Assembly (NCBI GenBank): GCA_006176705.1
Contig: QRFJ01000023.1
Coordinates: 766,501 to 830,500 of the forward strand
Direction: 5' to 3'
Source: Cocos nucifera
Lineage: Eukaryota; Streptophyta; Magnoliopsida; Arecales; Arecaceae
DNA: 64,000 bases
This document shows, piece after piece, positions 1 to 9,156 of the stretch (position 1 is its first letter; every line of letters begins with the position of its first letter). Position numbers and translations under genes: made by a program. The notes below the pieces were generated by a model. It made no database searches and was not told the DNA's origin. It saw only the letters and a program-made list of their open reading frames with translations.

Positions 1-659
1 TCGCTCACCATCGTAACTAAGTACCCGTTTGATAGCGACTCGGTGGAGGATGAACTCTGCTCATACCAAAATTCTCTTCTAATTATGCTTTGACATTTTT
101 GGCCGGTGGATATTCAGGAGTAGGCTCTCCTCGAAAGGTAGTTCAGGCTCATGGCTCACAAGGTATACTTAGGTTTGGCTCTATTATAGGGACAGAGATC
201 TGCAAATTAAAGAGTAGAAGCTAATCCAAAAAAGTCAGAAGGTAAGATCCACAACAATGCATTTGGTCGATCTTTTTAAAATCTTAATGGGGACACTACT
301 CCCAGCATAGTAACTTCTTGAGGTTCCTGTGAGAATCGTTCAGGGCTCATCCAACCATAATAGTCTCCTTCCTAAAGTCCTTGGGCACGTTGTGAGAACT
401 TGTATTCTATATTATAACTTATTACAATACTATATGTTTTTTTATGATCTCTTTTATGTAAACTCTTGCATCTGTGCAAATGATCTGAGAATTAGAAATC
501 ACTAGATGCATGGGCAGGTGGGAATAAAGGTTCATTATTTTATAGGATTTGATAATCCGAAACTTACTTTTTGGATGATCTACTTTTACGAGTCTTCAGA
601 AACTTCTCTCGTAGCAATCATCCAAATGTGATCCTTTACTCACAGATCATCTCTAATCT

Positions 660-1042
660 TCTAACCACCTATCAGATGGAGGCTTTCCTTTTGATGTTTT
701 CTTTTGGTCCACACGTCTACTTCTATTGGTAGCCTTAGATGGGGAAGGATTGATCATGATCTTCTTACCCTTATGAGTGAAACAATAGGAGTTGGTTCGG
801 CCATAAATCATAACATCATTGTCAAATAGCCAAGGCTGACCTAATAGATACTTCCGACTTCATGGATAGACATCGCACCAAACATGATCCTTGAATAATG
901 GAGCTGGATGGGAAACACGGCATCTAAGTTTGATGGAAATAAGAAGGAATCTATCCAAGACACAACGGTATGGCTGGGATGATCTATAGGAGCTAATCCT
1001 AATCGCTTAAATGTCGGTGGAGATGGCGTGATACAACTACAG
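660..1042 (-). pseudogene. Gy1 aspartic protease region, decayed
   Basis: The minus-strand translation across 1042-660 resembles the retropepsin-like region that follows gag in plant Ty3/gypsy polyproteins. It contains STFKRLGLAPIDHP-like, EVGSIY and GRPWLFDNDVMIYGR segments, the last of which is the conserved C-terminal flap part of the domain. Reading requires at least two frame changes. The catalytic DSG is not seen cleanly; the residues just after it are recognisable near position 1035. From 660 to 1 the sequence decays and no RT motif can be read. The protease would cut the Gag-Pol polyprotein, but this copy cannot be functional. Confidence 0.65.
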
Positions 1043-2269
1043 CTACTCAATGATCACCTTATAAATTTTATCACTAAATTTTATGAAGGTATGAAAAATA
1101 GAAGTCCCATGCCAGTCTTCACTCTCCTTAGTCTGTGCTAGAACATACCTAACGACTCCAAGTCTAAGGTCTGACTCTGGTGCAACAAAATTTAGGATTT
1201 TCTCAGTACTCTCAAACTGCTCGACTAAGTCTGGATCAGCTTCATAAACTTCCTCCTCAATATTTTCTAGAATTTTCTCTTCTAATTCTTCTATAAATAA
1301 TGATCGGTTGGGACATTGTGTTGCAAAATGACCGTAACCATGACACTTGAAGCAGTGGGATCGAGAACTACTTTTCTTAGATAACTCTCCTGCAACTCTT
1401 TTTCCTTTATCTTCTTTTCTCATAATAGGATTTGTAGGTAGAAGTTTAGGAGTCTGGGTAGCATTGGATCTCGATCCAGAAGGGGTTACTCGGCTAGGTT
1501 CAAGATGATGGATGGTCGAATACCTAGAAAATCTCTCAAAGTCTAGGATAAGTTGATAAACTTATTCTAACGTGGTTACCTCTCGCAAAAAGAGCTCACG
1601 CTGGATATCTTCTCGTAATTCAGCTCTAAATCTAGACAAGGTAACAACCCTATCTTCAGTTACTCCACATCTCATGAGGTACTCATCAAATCTCATGATG
1701 AACTCTGTGACTGATCTATTTCCTTGAGTAAGTCTCTGCCATTGATCTAAAAGTTTTTGTTGGTAGGAGGTGGGGAGGTATTTTTCTCTAAGTTTTTCCT
1801 TCATTTCATCTCAGATTTCTATCGGATTTTATCTTCTCTGGTTGAGAAGACGTTCAACACTTTTTCAATAAAGTCAGGCTTGTCTAACCAACTTCATCCT
1901 AGCAAACCTAACTCTTCTTCCTTCAGATATTTCGTACCATCCAAAATAATGGTCCATGCCCGATTCTCAATCTAGGTACTCTCTTGGATCTAGACAGCCA
2001 TCAAAATTTGGGACTTCGATCTTTACATTCCTAAGGACATGCTCATCATGATCGAACTGGTTATGATGGGGGTGTGCTGCTATAGGTCGATCTAGGTCGA
2101 GGTTCCTTCTTCTCTGTCCTATAGGTAGTTGGGGAGACTTAGGTTCAGATTATCTTTGCCTAGCTTCTTCTAATACTATTACTCTTTTACTTATGGTTTT
2201 CATAAAATCGTTCATATCATCAAACTTCTCAGTCAGAGTATTAATGATGGTTGCTGTATTAGAATCCAT
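1043..2269 (-). pseudogene. Gy1 gag (capsid plus CCHC zinc knuckle), broken
   Basis: The likely start is the ATG read leftwards from 2269, just inside the LTR and primer-binding site (product begins MDSNTATI). A Retrotrans_gag-type capsid segment lies around 1804-1562, including QRLTQGNRSVTEFIMRFDEY and the following RAELREDIQ. The nucleocapsid knuckle CFKCHGYGHFATQC, a canonical C-X2-C-X4-H-X4-C, is at about 1350-1308 and would bind the element RNA. The frame is broken between about 1980 and 1804 and again near 1560. After the knuckle there is an acidic Glu-rich linker (1290-1200) leading to the protease. Confidence in gag is high; the exact ends are approximate. Confidence 0.85.
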
Positions 2270-2456
2270 GTTGGTACTGGGTGAGAAAGTAGGACATTGG
2301 TACTAGATACCTGATCTAGTGGTTATGCAAGTCCAGGATGCAGGAATAAGATGTAGTAAAAAAAATACTAGAAAGTAAATTATGAAATTTAAATTATAAA
2401 AATTTAACTTGTAGAAATTTTAAATTATAGAATTTAAACTAAAGTCCTAACCAATC

Positions 2457-2470
2457 TGGCTCTGATACCA
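2457..2470 (-). promoter_or_regulatory. Gy1 primer-binding site (initiator Met tRNA)
   Basis: On the minus strand this reads TGGTATCAGAGCCAG, complementary to the 3' end of plant initiator tRNA-Met. It lies 6 bases inside the LTR end at 2477. It fixes the element's orientation and marks 2477-3856 as its 5' LTR. Confidence 0.9.
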
Positions 2471-2476
2471 AATTGA

Positions 2477-3856
2477 TGCAGGACAGCCTTAAAAAAAAAG
2501 AAAAGAAAAAAAAATACAAAGCTTCCTTTCGTTCATCAATAATAAATCACGTCTGATTATGGCACATTATTCCCAAGACAGATAATATAGTTGCCTATAC
2601 TTTTCTTAGGAGGCATGATTGATTGACATGGGATCAAAGCACGATCAATCTAAATGATGCTGATGAATGTCATTTTAGAGATCAGCAAATAACTAGCAAT
2701 AATAAAGTAAATAGATAGATAGTATAAATTAAACATGCTCATGAATAATTGCAAAAAAAAAATATAAATGAAATGAAAGATAGCAAGAAATTAAGTCCGT
2801 AAGAAATCTAAAAAAAGATAAGAAGAATCCAGATCGTAGTAGTTAAGAAACTACCCTGATTAGGGCTTTTAATCTTTTAACCAAGCAGATCTATCGATAA
2901 AGAACTGTGTCTTTACCAACATCAGATCTAAAAAAAAATAAGTAAAAAAATCAAAGATCAGTTAAGAAGGAATGAAGGTCCTCGTCAATATTTGATTTGT
3001 AGAATAATAGATCACTCTTTCTCTCTCTACATGATAGATAAAAATTTTGGAGGAGACATATCTTCTTTTGATGGAATAGGCTTATGTAGGTAGATGGTGA
3101 AGACGAATTGGGATCGTAGGAACACTAAATCTCAAGAAAATGAAGATTAAAGAGATAGAAAAAGATGGGCCTCACACCCTCCCCTCATGGGGCAATTTTG
3201 GGTCTCACACCCTCTTTCTCTCGGAGCGACCAACACAAGTGTTTGTGGGAATTGTAAATTAATTTATTCATTCATTGTCTCATTCATGAAAGATACATAG
3301 GTTTATATAGGATCCTAGGGATCCTATTTCTTTAGGAATCCTATTTTCTTTACAAGAAAAAATCAACCCTCCTAACAAAAAAGTAAAATATTATGTATGG
3401 TTTTTAAATACAATAATATATCATATCTATCTTTTATGAAACCATAGGGAAGAAATCAGCCTTTTAACAAAATAAGTAAGAAATCAAGAAATCTTAATGA
3501 AGAAAAGGAACTCTATGTGGGTGTTTGATGCCTAACATAACTTGGCATAAGGATTCTTGGGCATGGCATATGCTGACGTGTGTATTTCCTCCCTGGGCGT
3601 GTGGAGGATGGTGGCTCCAAAGATGACATGGACCAAGCTTGCTTCTTTATGATGGTCTCTTTTCAAATAAGGCTCAATCCAAAATAAACCCAAGTATAGT
3701 CCTATGGACCCAAAACTAAATGCATCAAAAGAACTAATTGATTAAATCAAAAGGACAAGAACAAAATAACTGAAGTAGAGTTATTCTGATATGGCTTCTT
3801 CAATTCAAATTGAATCTAAATTATGTTGCCGACTACTGTTGGCTCTGGTGTCCGCA
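2477..3856 (-). repeat. Gy1 5' LTR, 1380 bp
   Basis: The plus-strand ends are TGCAGGACA and TGTCCGCA, a nearly perfect terminal inverted repeat with the standard TG...CA. A TATA-like TATATAAAC (minus strand) lies at 3302-3310, about 830 bases from the downstream LTR end. The left end is confirmed by the adjacent primer-binding site. The right end is placed from the inverted repeat and the abrupt change to the 45-bp array at 3857. The partner LTR is outside the window. Confidence 0.75.
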
Positions 3857-4691
3857 TTAGTTTAGCTCCTGAAGGAGCTTGACTGAAGAAAAAATTTGAA
3901 AGAAGTTCGCTCCTGGAGGAGCTTGATTGAAGAAAAAATTCGAAAGGAGTCCGACAGCTATAGAAATCTGAATGAAGAAGAAATCTGGAAGGAGTTCGGC
4001 TCCTGGAGGGGTCCGATTGATGAAGAAGTCTGGAAGGAGTTCGGCTGAAGTCCGAAAGAAGTTCGGCTCCTGAAGAAATACGACTGAAGAAAAAATTTGG
4101 AAGGAGTTCGGCTCTTGGAGGAGCTCGACTAAAGAAGAAATCTGAAAGAAGTTTGGCAACTGTAGAAATCCGACTGGAGAAGAAATTCGAAAGAAGTTCG
4201 GCTCCTAGAATGGCCCAACTAATGAAGAAGTCCGAAAGGAGTTCAGCTCCTAGAGGAATCTGATTGAAGGAGAAATCTGGAAGGAGTTCGACTCCTGGAG
4301 GAGCTTGACTGAAGGAGAAATTCGAAAGAAGTTTGGTAGATGGAGAAATCTGACTGAAAAAGAAATTCGGAAGGAGTTCGGCTCCTAAAGGAACTTGACT
4401 GAAGGAAAATCTGGAAGGAATTCGGCTTCTGAAGAAACTTGACTGAAGGAGAAATCCAAAAGGAGTTCGACTCCTGGAGGAACTTGACTGAAGAAAAAAT
4501 TTGGAAGAAGTTCGACAGATAAAGAAATTTGATTGAAGAAAAAATCTGAAAAGAGTTCAACTCTTAGAGGAATCCGACTGAAGGAGAAATTCGGAAGGAG
4601 TTCGACTTTTGGAGGAGCTTGACTGAAGGAAAAATCTGAAAGAAGTTCGGCAGATGGAGAAATCTAACTGAAGAAAAAATTCGGAAGGAGT
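3857..4691 (-). repeat. Inverted block of family A LTR tandem repeat (45-bp unit)
   Basis: About 18 degenerate copies of a 45-bp unit of the form TTCGGCTCCTGGAGGAGCTT + GACTGAAGAAGAAATTCGAAAGGAG. This is the reverse complement of the array in the 3' LTR at 9260-11150. Because 45 is divisible by three, long open frames with a 15-residue periodic peptide (core ELLPDFFFSQ) appear here. These are by-products of the repeat and not genes. The block runs straight into pol at 4692 with no recognisable gag or leader. Confidence 0.85.
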
Positions 4692-6105
4692 TCAGGAGCA
4701 ACTCGTCACCTTCCTCCGGAAGAATGCGGACGCCTTCACCTGGCCCCCAACGGATATGCCAGGAATTGATGCCGAGGTCATGGAATATCGGCTGGCTGTT
4801 GATCCTAAATATCGATCGATAAAAGAGAAGATGCACAACCATGTCCTGGAGAGACAGAAAGCAATCACAAAAGAAGTCGGCAACCTCCTCAAAGCTGGAT
4901 TCATTTAGAAAGTTAACTATCCGACCTGGGTCTCAAACATGGTCCTCATCAAAAAGACAAACAACAAGTGGAGGATGTGTATAGACTTCAAAAAGCTAAA
5001 CAAAGCCTGCCCAAAGGATAGCTACCCTCTTTCCGGGATTGATCAACTGGTTGATACAACCTCGGACCATGAGCTTCTTACCTTCATCGATGCTTTCTCT
5101 AGCTATAATCAGATCTGGATGGCGTCGGAGGACAAGAAGAAAATTATTTTTATTACTGACCGTGGTCTTTACTATTATAGGGTTATGCCCTTTGGGCTCA
5201 AGAATGCAGAGATAACGTACTAGCACCTGATCAACAAGATCTTCAAGAAGCAGATCGATCGCAACATGGAGGTGTATGTGGATGACATGCTCATTAAAAG
5301 CCAAGCTTCTATAAACCACCTCGCCGACCTCAAAGAGACCTTCAGTGCACTTAGAAAGCATAAAATGAAGTTGAACTCGACCAAGTGCACCTTTGGTGTG
5401 ACCTTAGGAAAGTTTCTGAGATTTATGGTATCAAGGCATGGGATTGAAGCAAATTTAGAAAAAATTCAAACTATTCAAGAGATGACTGCTCCAAGAACAA
5501 TCAAAGAAGTTCAGCGTCTGACTGAAAAAGTGGCATCCCTAAATCGCTTCGTCTCGAAATCGGTCGAGCGATGCATGCCCTTCTTCCAAGTTCTCAAGCA
5601 ACCAAAGAACTTCTGCTGGACGATGGAGTGCCAACGGACGTTTGAGAAGCTCAAAAACTACCTCGGCTCACCTCCACTGCTGGCAAAGTCCAAACCTAGA
5701 GAACAGTTATTCTTGTACCTAGCAGTCTTCTCAGCTATCTTAGCAGCAGTCCTGGTCAAGGAGGAAGCAAAGATGCAGTGACCGATCTACTATATAAGCC
5801 AGATCCTGAGGGATGCAGAGATCAGAGACTCTAAGCTAGAAAAATTGATCTACTCTCTTCTAATCGCTGCCAAGAGACTCCGACCTTACTTTTAGGGGTA
5901 CACTATAATGGTCCTCATGGATCAACCAATAAAAGCAGTCCTTCATCGAATGGATGCTTTCGAAAGAATCGTAAAATGGACGATCAAGCTCATGAAGTTC
6001 GACATCAATTATCGACCCCGACTATCGATCAAAGTCTAAATATTGACAGATTTTGTAGTAGAATGTACCATTTCAGATGATGCCGAACTTGAATAGAATT
6101 AGATC
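4692..6105 (+). pseudogene. Family A reverse transcriptase and first RNase H
   Basis: The protein starts mid-domain (LVTFLRKNADAFTW, then DMPGID), the usual pre-RT segment of Tat-type elements. The RT core follows: KKTNNKWRMCIDFKKLNKACPKD near 4950-5020, FIDAFSSYNQ near 5084, RGLYYYRVMPFGLKNA near 5160-5210, and the catalytic YVDD at about 5275-5286. The thumb/connection and Ty3-type RNase H follow at about 5560-6000 (MQ then PIYYISQILRDAE). In-frame stops occur near 4908, 5221, 5779, 5894, 6038 and 6095, so this copy is dead. The YVDD motif itself is intact. Confidence 0.9.
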
Positions 6106-6700
6106 GGCGCTCTGTTGTCACAATCGAGCCTCCCCGAAGAGAGTGCCGATCTTTTTGAGGATTTTTGGACCCTGTACGTGGATGGTTCGTCCAACTCCAC
6201 TGGAGCAGGTACGGGATTAGTCTTAGTCAGCCTTGAGGGAGTCGTCACCGAGTATGCGCTACGCTTTGAATTTTCTGCAACTAATAATGGGGTCGATATG
6301 AAGCGTTGATTATCGGATTAAAAATAGTAAGAGAGTTAAAAGTAGATCGGCTTTAAGTTTACAGTGATTTCTAATTAGTGGTTGGCCAAGTTAGTGGCAA
6401 CTATGAAGTGTGGAAGAAAAGTATGATGAAATATCTTGAGAAAGTAAAGGATTTGACTCCGACCTTTGGCTGTTTTGGCATTCGACAGATTTCGAAGGAA
6501 GAAAATACAAGAATCGACCTCCTCTTTAAATTGGCCACTTCAGTCCCAGCCAAACTGTCCAAAAAAGTATTTTTCGAAACTCTAAAATATCCAAGCTCAG
6601 AGGAATCACAGTTCGTTATGCAGATGGAGCTCGAGGCGAGTTGGATTGATTCGTTAGTTGCCTATCTCAAAGAGGGAGTTCTTCCTCGTGATCTAAAAGA
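6106..6700 (+). pseudogene. Second (archaeal-type) RNase H of family A pol
   Basis: After a short linker the translation reads LYVDGSSNSTGAGTGLVLVS at about 6172-6231, then the EYALRFEFSATNNG segment, then, after a frame break near 6300, a QVSGNYE-type segment near 6385. This is the pattern of the extra RNase H domain of Tat elements (first catalytic Asp in VDGSSN). A stop at 6309 and a frame change split it. Known role of the family: removal of RNA from RNA-DNA hybrids, possibly supplementing the degenerate first RNase H. It is the main basis for the lineage call. Confidence 0.8.
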
Positions 6701-7872
6701 AGCTCAGAAACTCAGCAATCAAGCCTCTCGGTATATTTTGTATGAGGATAAGTTGTATAAGAAGACGTATTCGCTGTCGCTGTTGAGATGTCTCCGATCT
6801 TCAGAGGTCGATTTCGCATTATGGAAGGTGCATGAAGAAATTTATGGAAGTTATGTAGGAGCTAGATTCTTATTACAAAAACTACTTCGGTTAGGGTACT
6901 ATTGGTTGACCTTATACCACGATTCTATGGACTATGTCAAGAATGTGACCGCTGTCAGAAGAATGCAAACCTACAAAGATAGCTGACCTCCGAGCTTACT
7001 CCACTAAGTGCACCTTGGCCATTTGCGCAATGGAGAATGGATATACTTGGTTCTTTTTCGATGGCAGCTCGGCAACGAAAGTTTCTCCTGGTTGTGATCG
7101 ACTACTTCACCAAATGGATCGAAGCCAAACCACTAGCAAAAATTATCGAGGCCAAGGTATAGAACTTCGTCTGAAAGTCAATTATTTGTCGGTTCAGTTT
7201 GCCCTGAACTCTCATAACAGATAATGGACGACAGTTTGTTGGGATGAGGTTCGTCGAGTTTTGCGAAGATCTAAATATCTTTCATCACTTCATATTGGTA
7301 GCTCACCCATAGGCAAATGGAAAAGCTGAAGTAACCAACCGGATCCTACTGCAAGGTATCAAAACAAGGCTCGATAGAGCAAGGAGGCCTGGGTAGATGA
7401 ACTCTACCACATCCTCTATGCGTACCGAACTACTTTAAGGCTATCGATCGAAAAAACACCATTCATCTTGGCTTTCGGAATGGAGGCAGTCATCCCAATT
7501 GAGCTTAAGCTTCCATCAGCGCAGGTCGTGGCCTTCAATGAACAACGTAACTCACAGGACCTCAGAATCAACCTTGACCTATTGGAAGAAAAAAGAGAGG
7601 ACGTCCAGGTTTCGATGGCGGCCTACAGGCAAAGGATGGTCCGATACTATAACTCCAAAGTTAGCGATAAAATATTAAGAGTAGGAGACTTAGTGCTTCG
7701 GCGAGCCACCATCTCTCAGCCTTAAAGTCAGAAAAAGCTTGCCCTGAATTGGGAAGACCCGTATGAAGTAGAGGAGGTCGTCCGATCCGAAACTTATCGT
7801 CTGAAAGAGCTCAGAGGGACGACGCTCCTACGACCTTGAAATTTAGAAAATCTGAGGATGTACTACCAGTAA
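6701..7872 (+). pseudogene. Family A integrase (HHCC, DDE core, GPY/F tail), frameshifted
   Basis: An HHCC zinc-binding region lies at about 6829-6980: HEEIYGSYVGARFLLQKLL gives the histidine part, and the CDRC cysteines are in the next frame, so there is a frameshift near 6935. The core follows in pieces: VIDYFTKWIEAKP (first Asp, ~7095), TLITDNGRQFVG (second Asp, ~7215) and ANGKAEVTNR (Glu, ~7313). The C-terminal module LNWEDPYEVEEVV lies near 7745-7780. The DDE residues all remain although they are spread over different frames. The region ends in YRLKELRGT followed by stops. The protein would join element cDNA into the genome; this copy cannot. Confidence 0.85.
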
Positions 7873-7959
7873 TTTTCCGTCAATAAAACTCCTCCATTTC
7901 AATATTATTGTTTCTTGATGCAAAAACTATGTAATAACATGGAAGAAGCAATCAATAAT

Positions 7960-8590
7960 GGCCATGTTAGGAACAGGAGGAGAACCTTGTCCTAACACGA
8001 GCAAGATCGAAGGCCTCATTCATTTTAGACGAAATGAGGGGAGAGGCCCTGACAATGTTCCTTATGTGCCCCTATAGTCCATTAGGAATAAAAGGAGAAC
8101 CTCATCCTAACGTGAGCAAAGTCGAAGATCCTCGTTCATTTTAGACGAGATGGGAGGAGAGGCCCTGACAACGGCCCTTATGTGCCCCCATAGTCCATTA
8201 GGAACATGAGGAGAACCTCGTCCTAACGTGAGCAAAGTCAAAGACCTCGTTCATTTTAGATGAGATGGAAGGAGAGGCCTTGATAATGATCCTTATGTGC
8301 CCCTACAGTCCGTTAGGAACAGGAGGAGAATCTCGTCCTAACATGAGCAAAGTCGAAGACCTCGTTTATTTTAGATGAGATGGGGGAGAGGCCCTGCCAA
8401 CGGCCCTTATGTGCCCCCACGGCCCATTAGGAATAGGAGAACCTCATCCTAACATTGGCAAAGTTGAAGGCCTCATTTATTTTAGATGAGGTGAGAGGAG
8501 AGGCTCCGACAACAACCCTAAAAACATCCCTACAACCTATTAGGAACAGGAGGAGAACCTCGTCCTAGCATGGGCAAAGGTCGGAACCTC
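7960..8590 (+). repeat. Tandem array, ~118-bp unit, about 5.5 copies
   Basis: Units start at about 7971, 8091, 8211, 8317, 8430 and 8541. Each begins GGAACAGGAGGAGAACCTCG-like and contains GAGCAAAGTCGAAG and TTATGTGCCCC. Later units are slightly shorter. The array lies between pol and the polypurine tract and has no coding potential. In the related copy at 36140-42155 only part of one unit survives near 39270-39305. Confidence 0.85.
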
Positions 8591-8789
8591 GTAGACCAAA
8601 GATATGAAGAAGGAAGAAGCTCGGTGGAGAATCCTTACACGTGCTTTTCCACGACAACCTGACTATGTCAAATGCAAAATGCAGAACTTTATCCTAGTTT
8701 GCAAGAGAGATCCTAGCCCGATGTCCACAACGAGCTCGATGTCTGCAACAAGCAGCAAGTGCGGAAACCTGGGACCAGCTTCTCCGAGC

Positions 8790-9080
8790 TTCAACTTCAA
8801 CGTCAGCCTCGACTGGAGATAAAATCTCTTCCAAGCTTCAACTTCAACATCAACCTCGGTTGGAGATAAGATCTCCCCCGAGCTTCAACTTCAATCTCAA
8901 CTGGAGATAAGATCTCCTCCAAGCTTCAACATCAATGTCGATAGGAAATAAGATCTTCTTCAATCTCGGCTGGAGATAAGATCTCCCCCGAGCTTTAACG
9001 TCAATACGAGATAAGATCTCCTTCAAGCTCGATAGGAGATAAGATCTCTCTCTGAGCTTCAACCTCAATGGGTGCGAAGT
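8790..9080 (+). repeat. Short tandem array, ~45-bp unit carrying GGAGATAAGATCTCC
   Basis: About six degenerate copies of GAGCTTCAACTTCAAC...CTCGGTTGGAGATAAGATCTCC. Each unit carries the palindrome GGAGAT-nnn-ATCTCC. It is the reverse complement of the much larger array at 37130-39270, which shows that this is the same internal element region at a different copy number. Confidence 0.8.
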
Positions 9081-9139
9081 TCGAAAAAGAACTTCGGCAG
9101 TCATCTTTTTTGTACTCCCTTTCTTTAAATTTCGAACTC

Positions 9140-9156
9140 GGAAGTGGGGAGACTAT
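9140..9156 (+). promoter_or_regulatory. Family A polypurine tract
   Basis: GGAAGTGGGGAGACTAT directly precedes the 3' LTR. The second family A copy has the equivalent sequence (AAGTGGGGGGGACTAT on the minus strand) beside its 3' LTR. It would prime plus-strand DNA synthesis and it fixes the LTR start at 9157. Confidence 0.8.

Larger units (their letters stand above)
1..3856 (-). mobile_element. Ty3/gypsy LTR retrotransposon, 5' part (Gy1)
   Basis: Read on the minus strand the order is LTR (3856-2477), primer-binding site, gag, CCHC zinc knuckle, aspartic protease, and then decayed sequence running off the left edge of the window. Reverse transcriptase and the other LTR would lie outside. The primer-binding site matches the 3' end of initiator Met tRNA, as in many plant Ty3/gypsy elements. 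The lineage cannot be fixed without RT; a chromovirus-like element is a guess. The LTR ends directly against the inverted tandem array at 3857, so Gy1 probably inserted into older family A LTR DNA. Confidence 0.85.
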
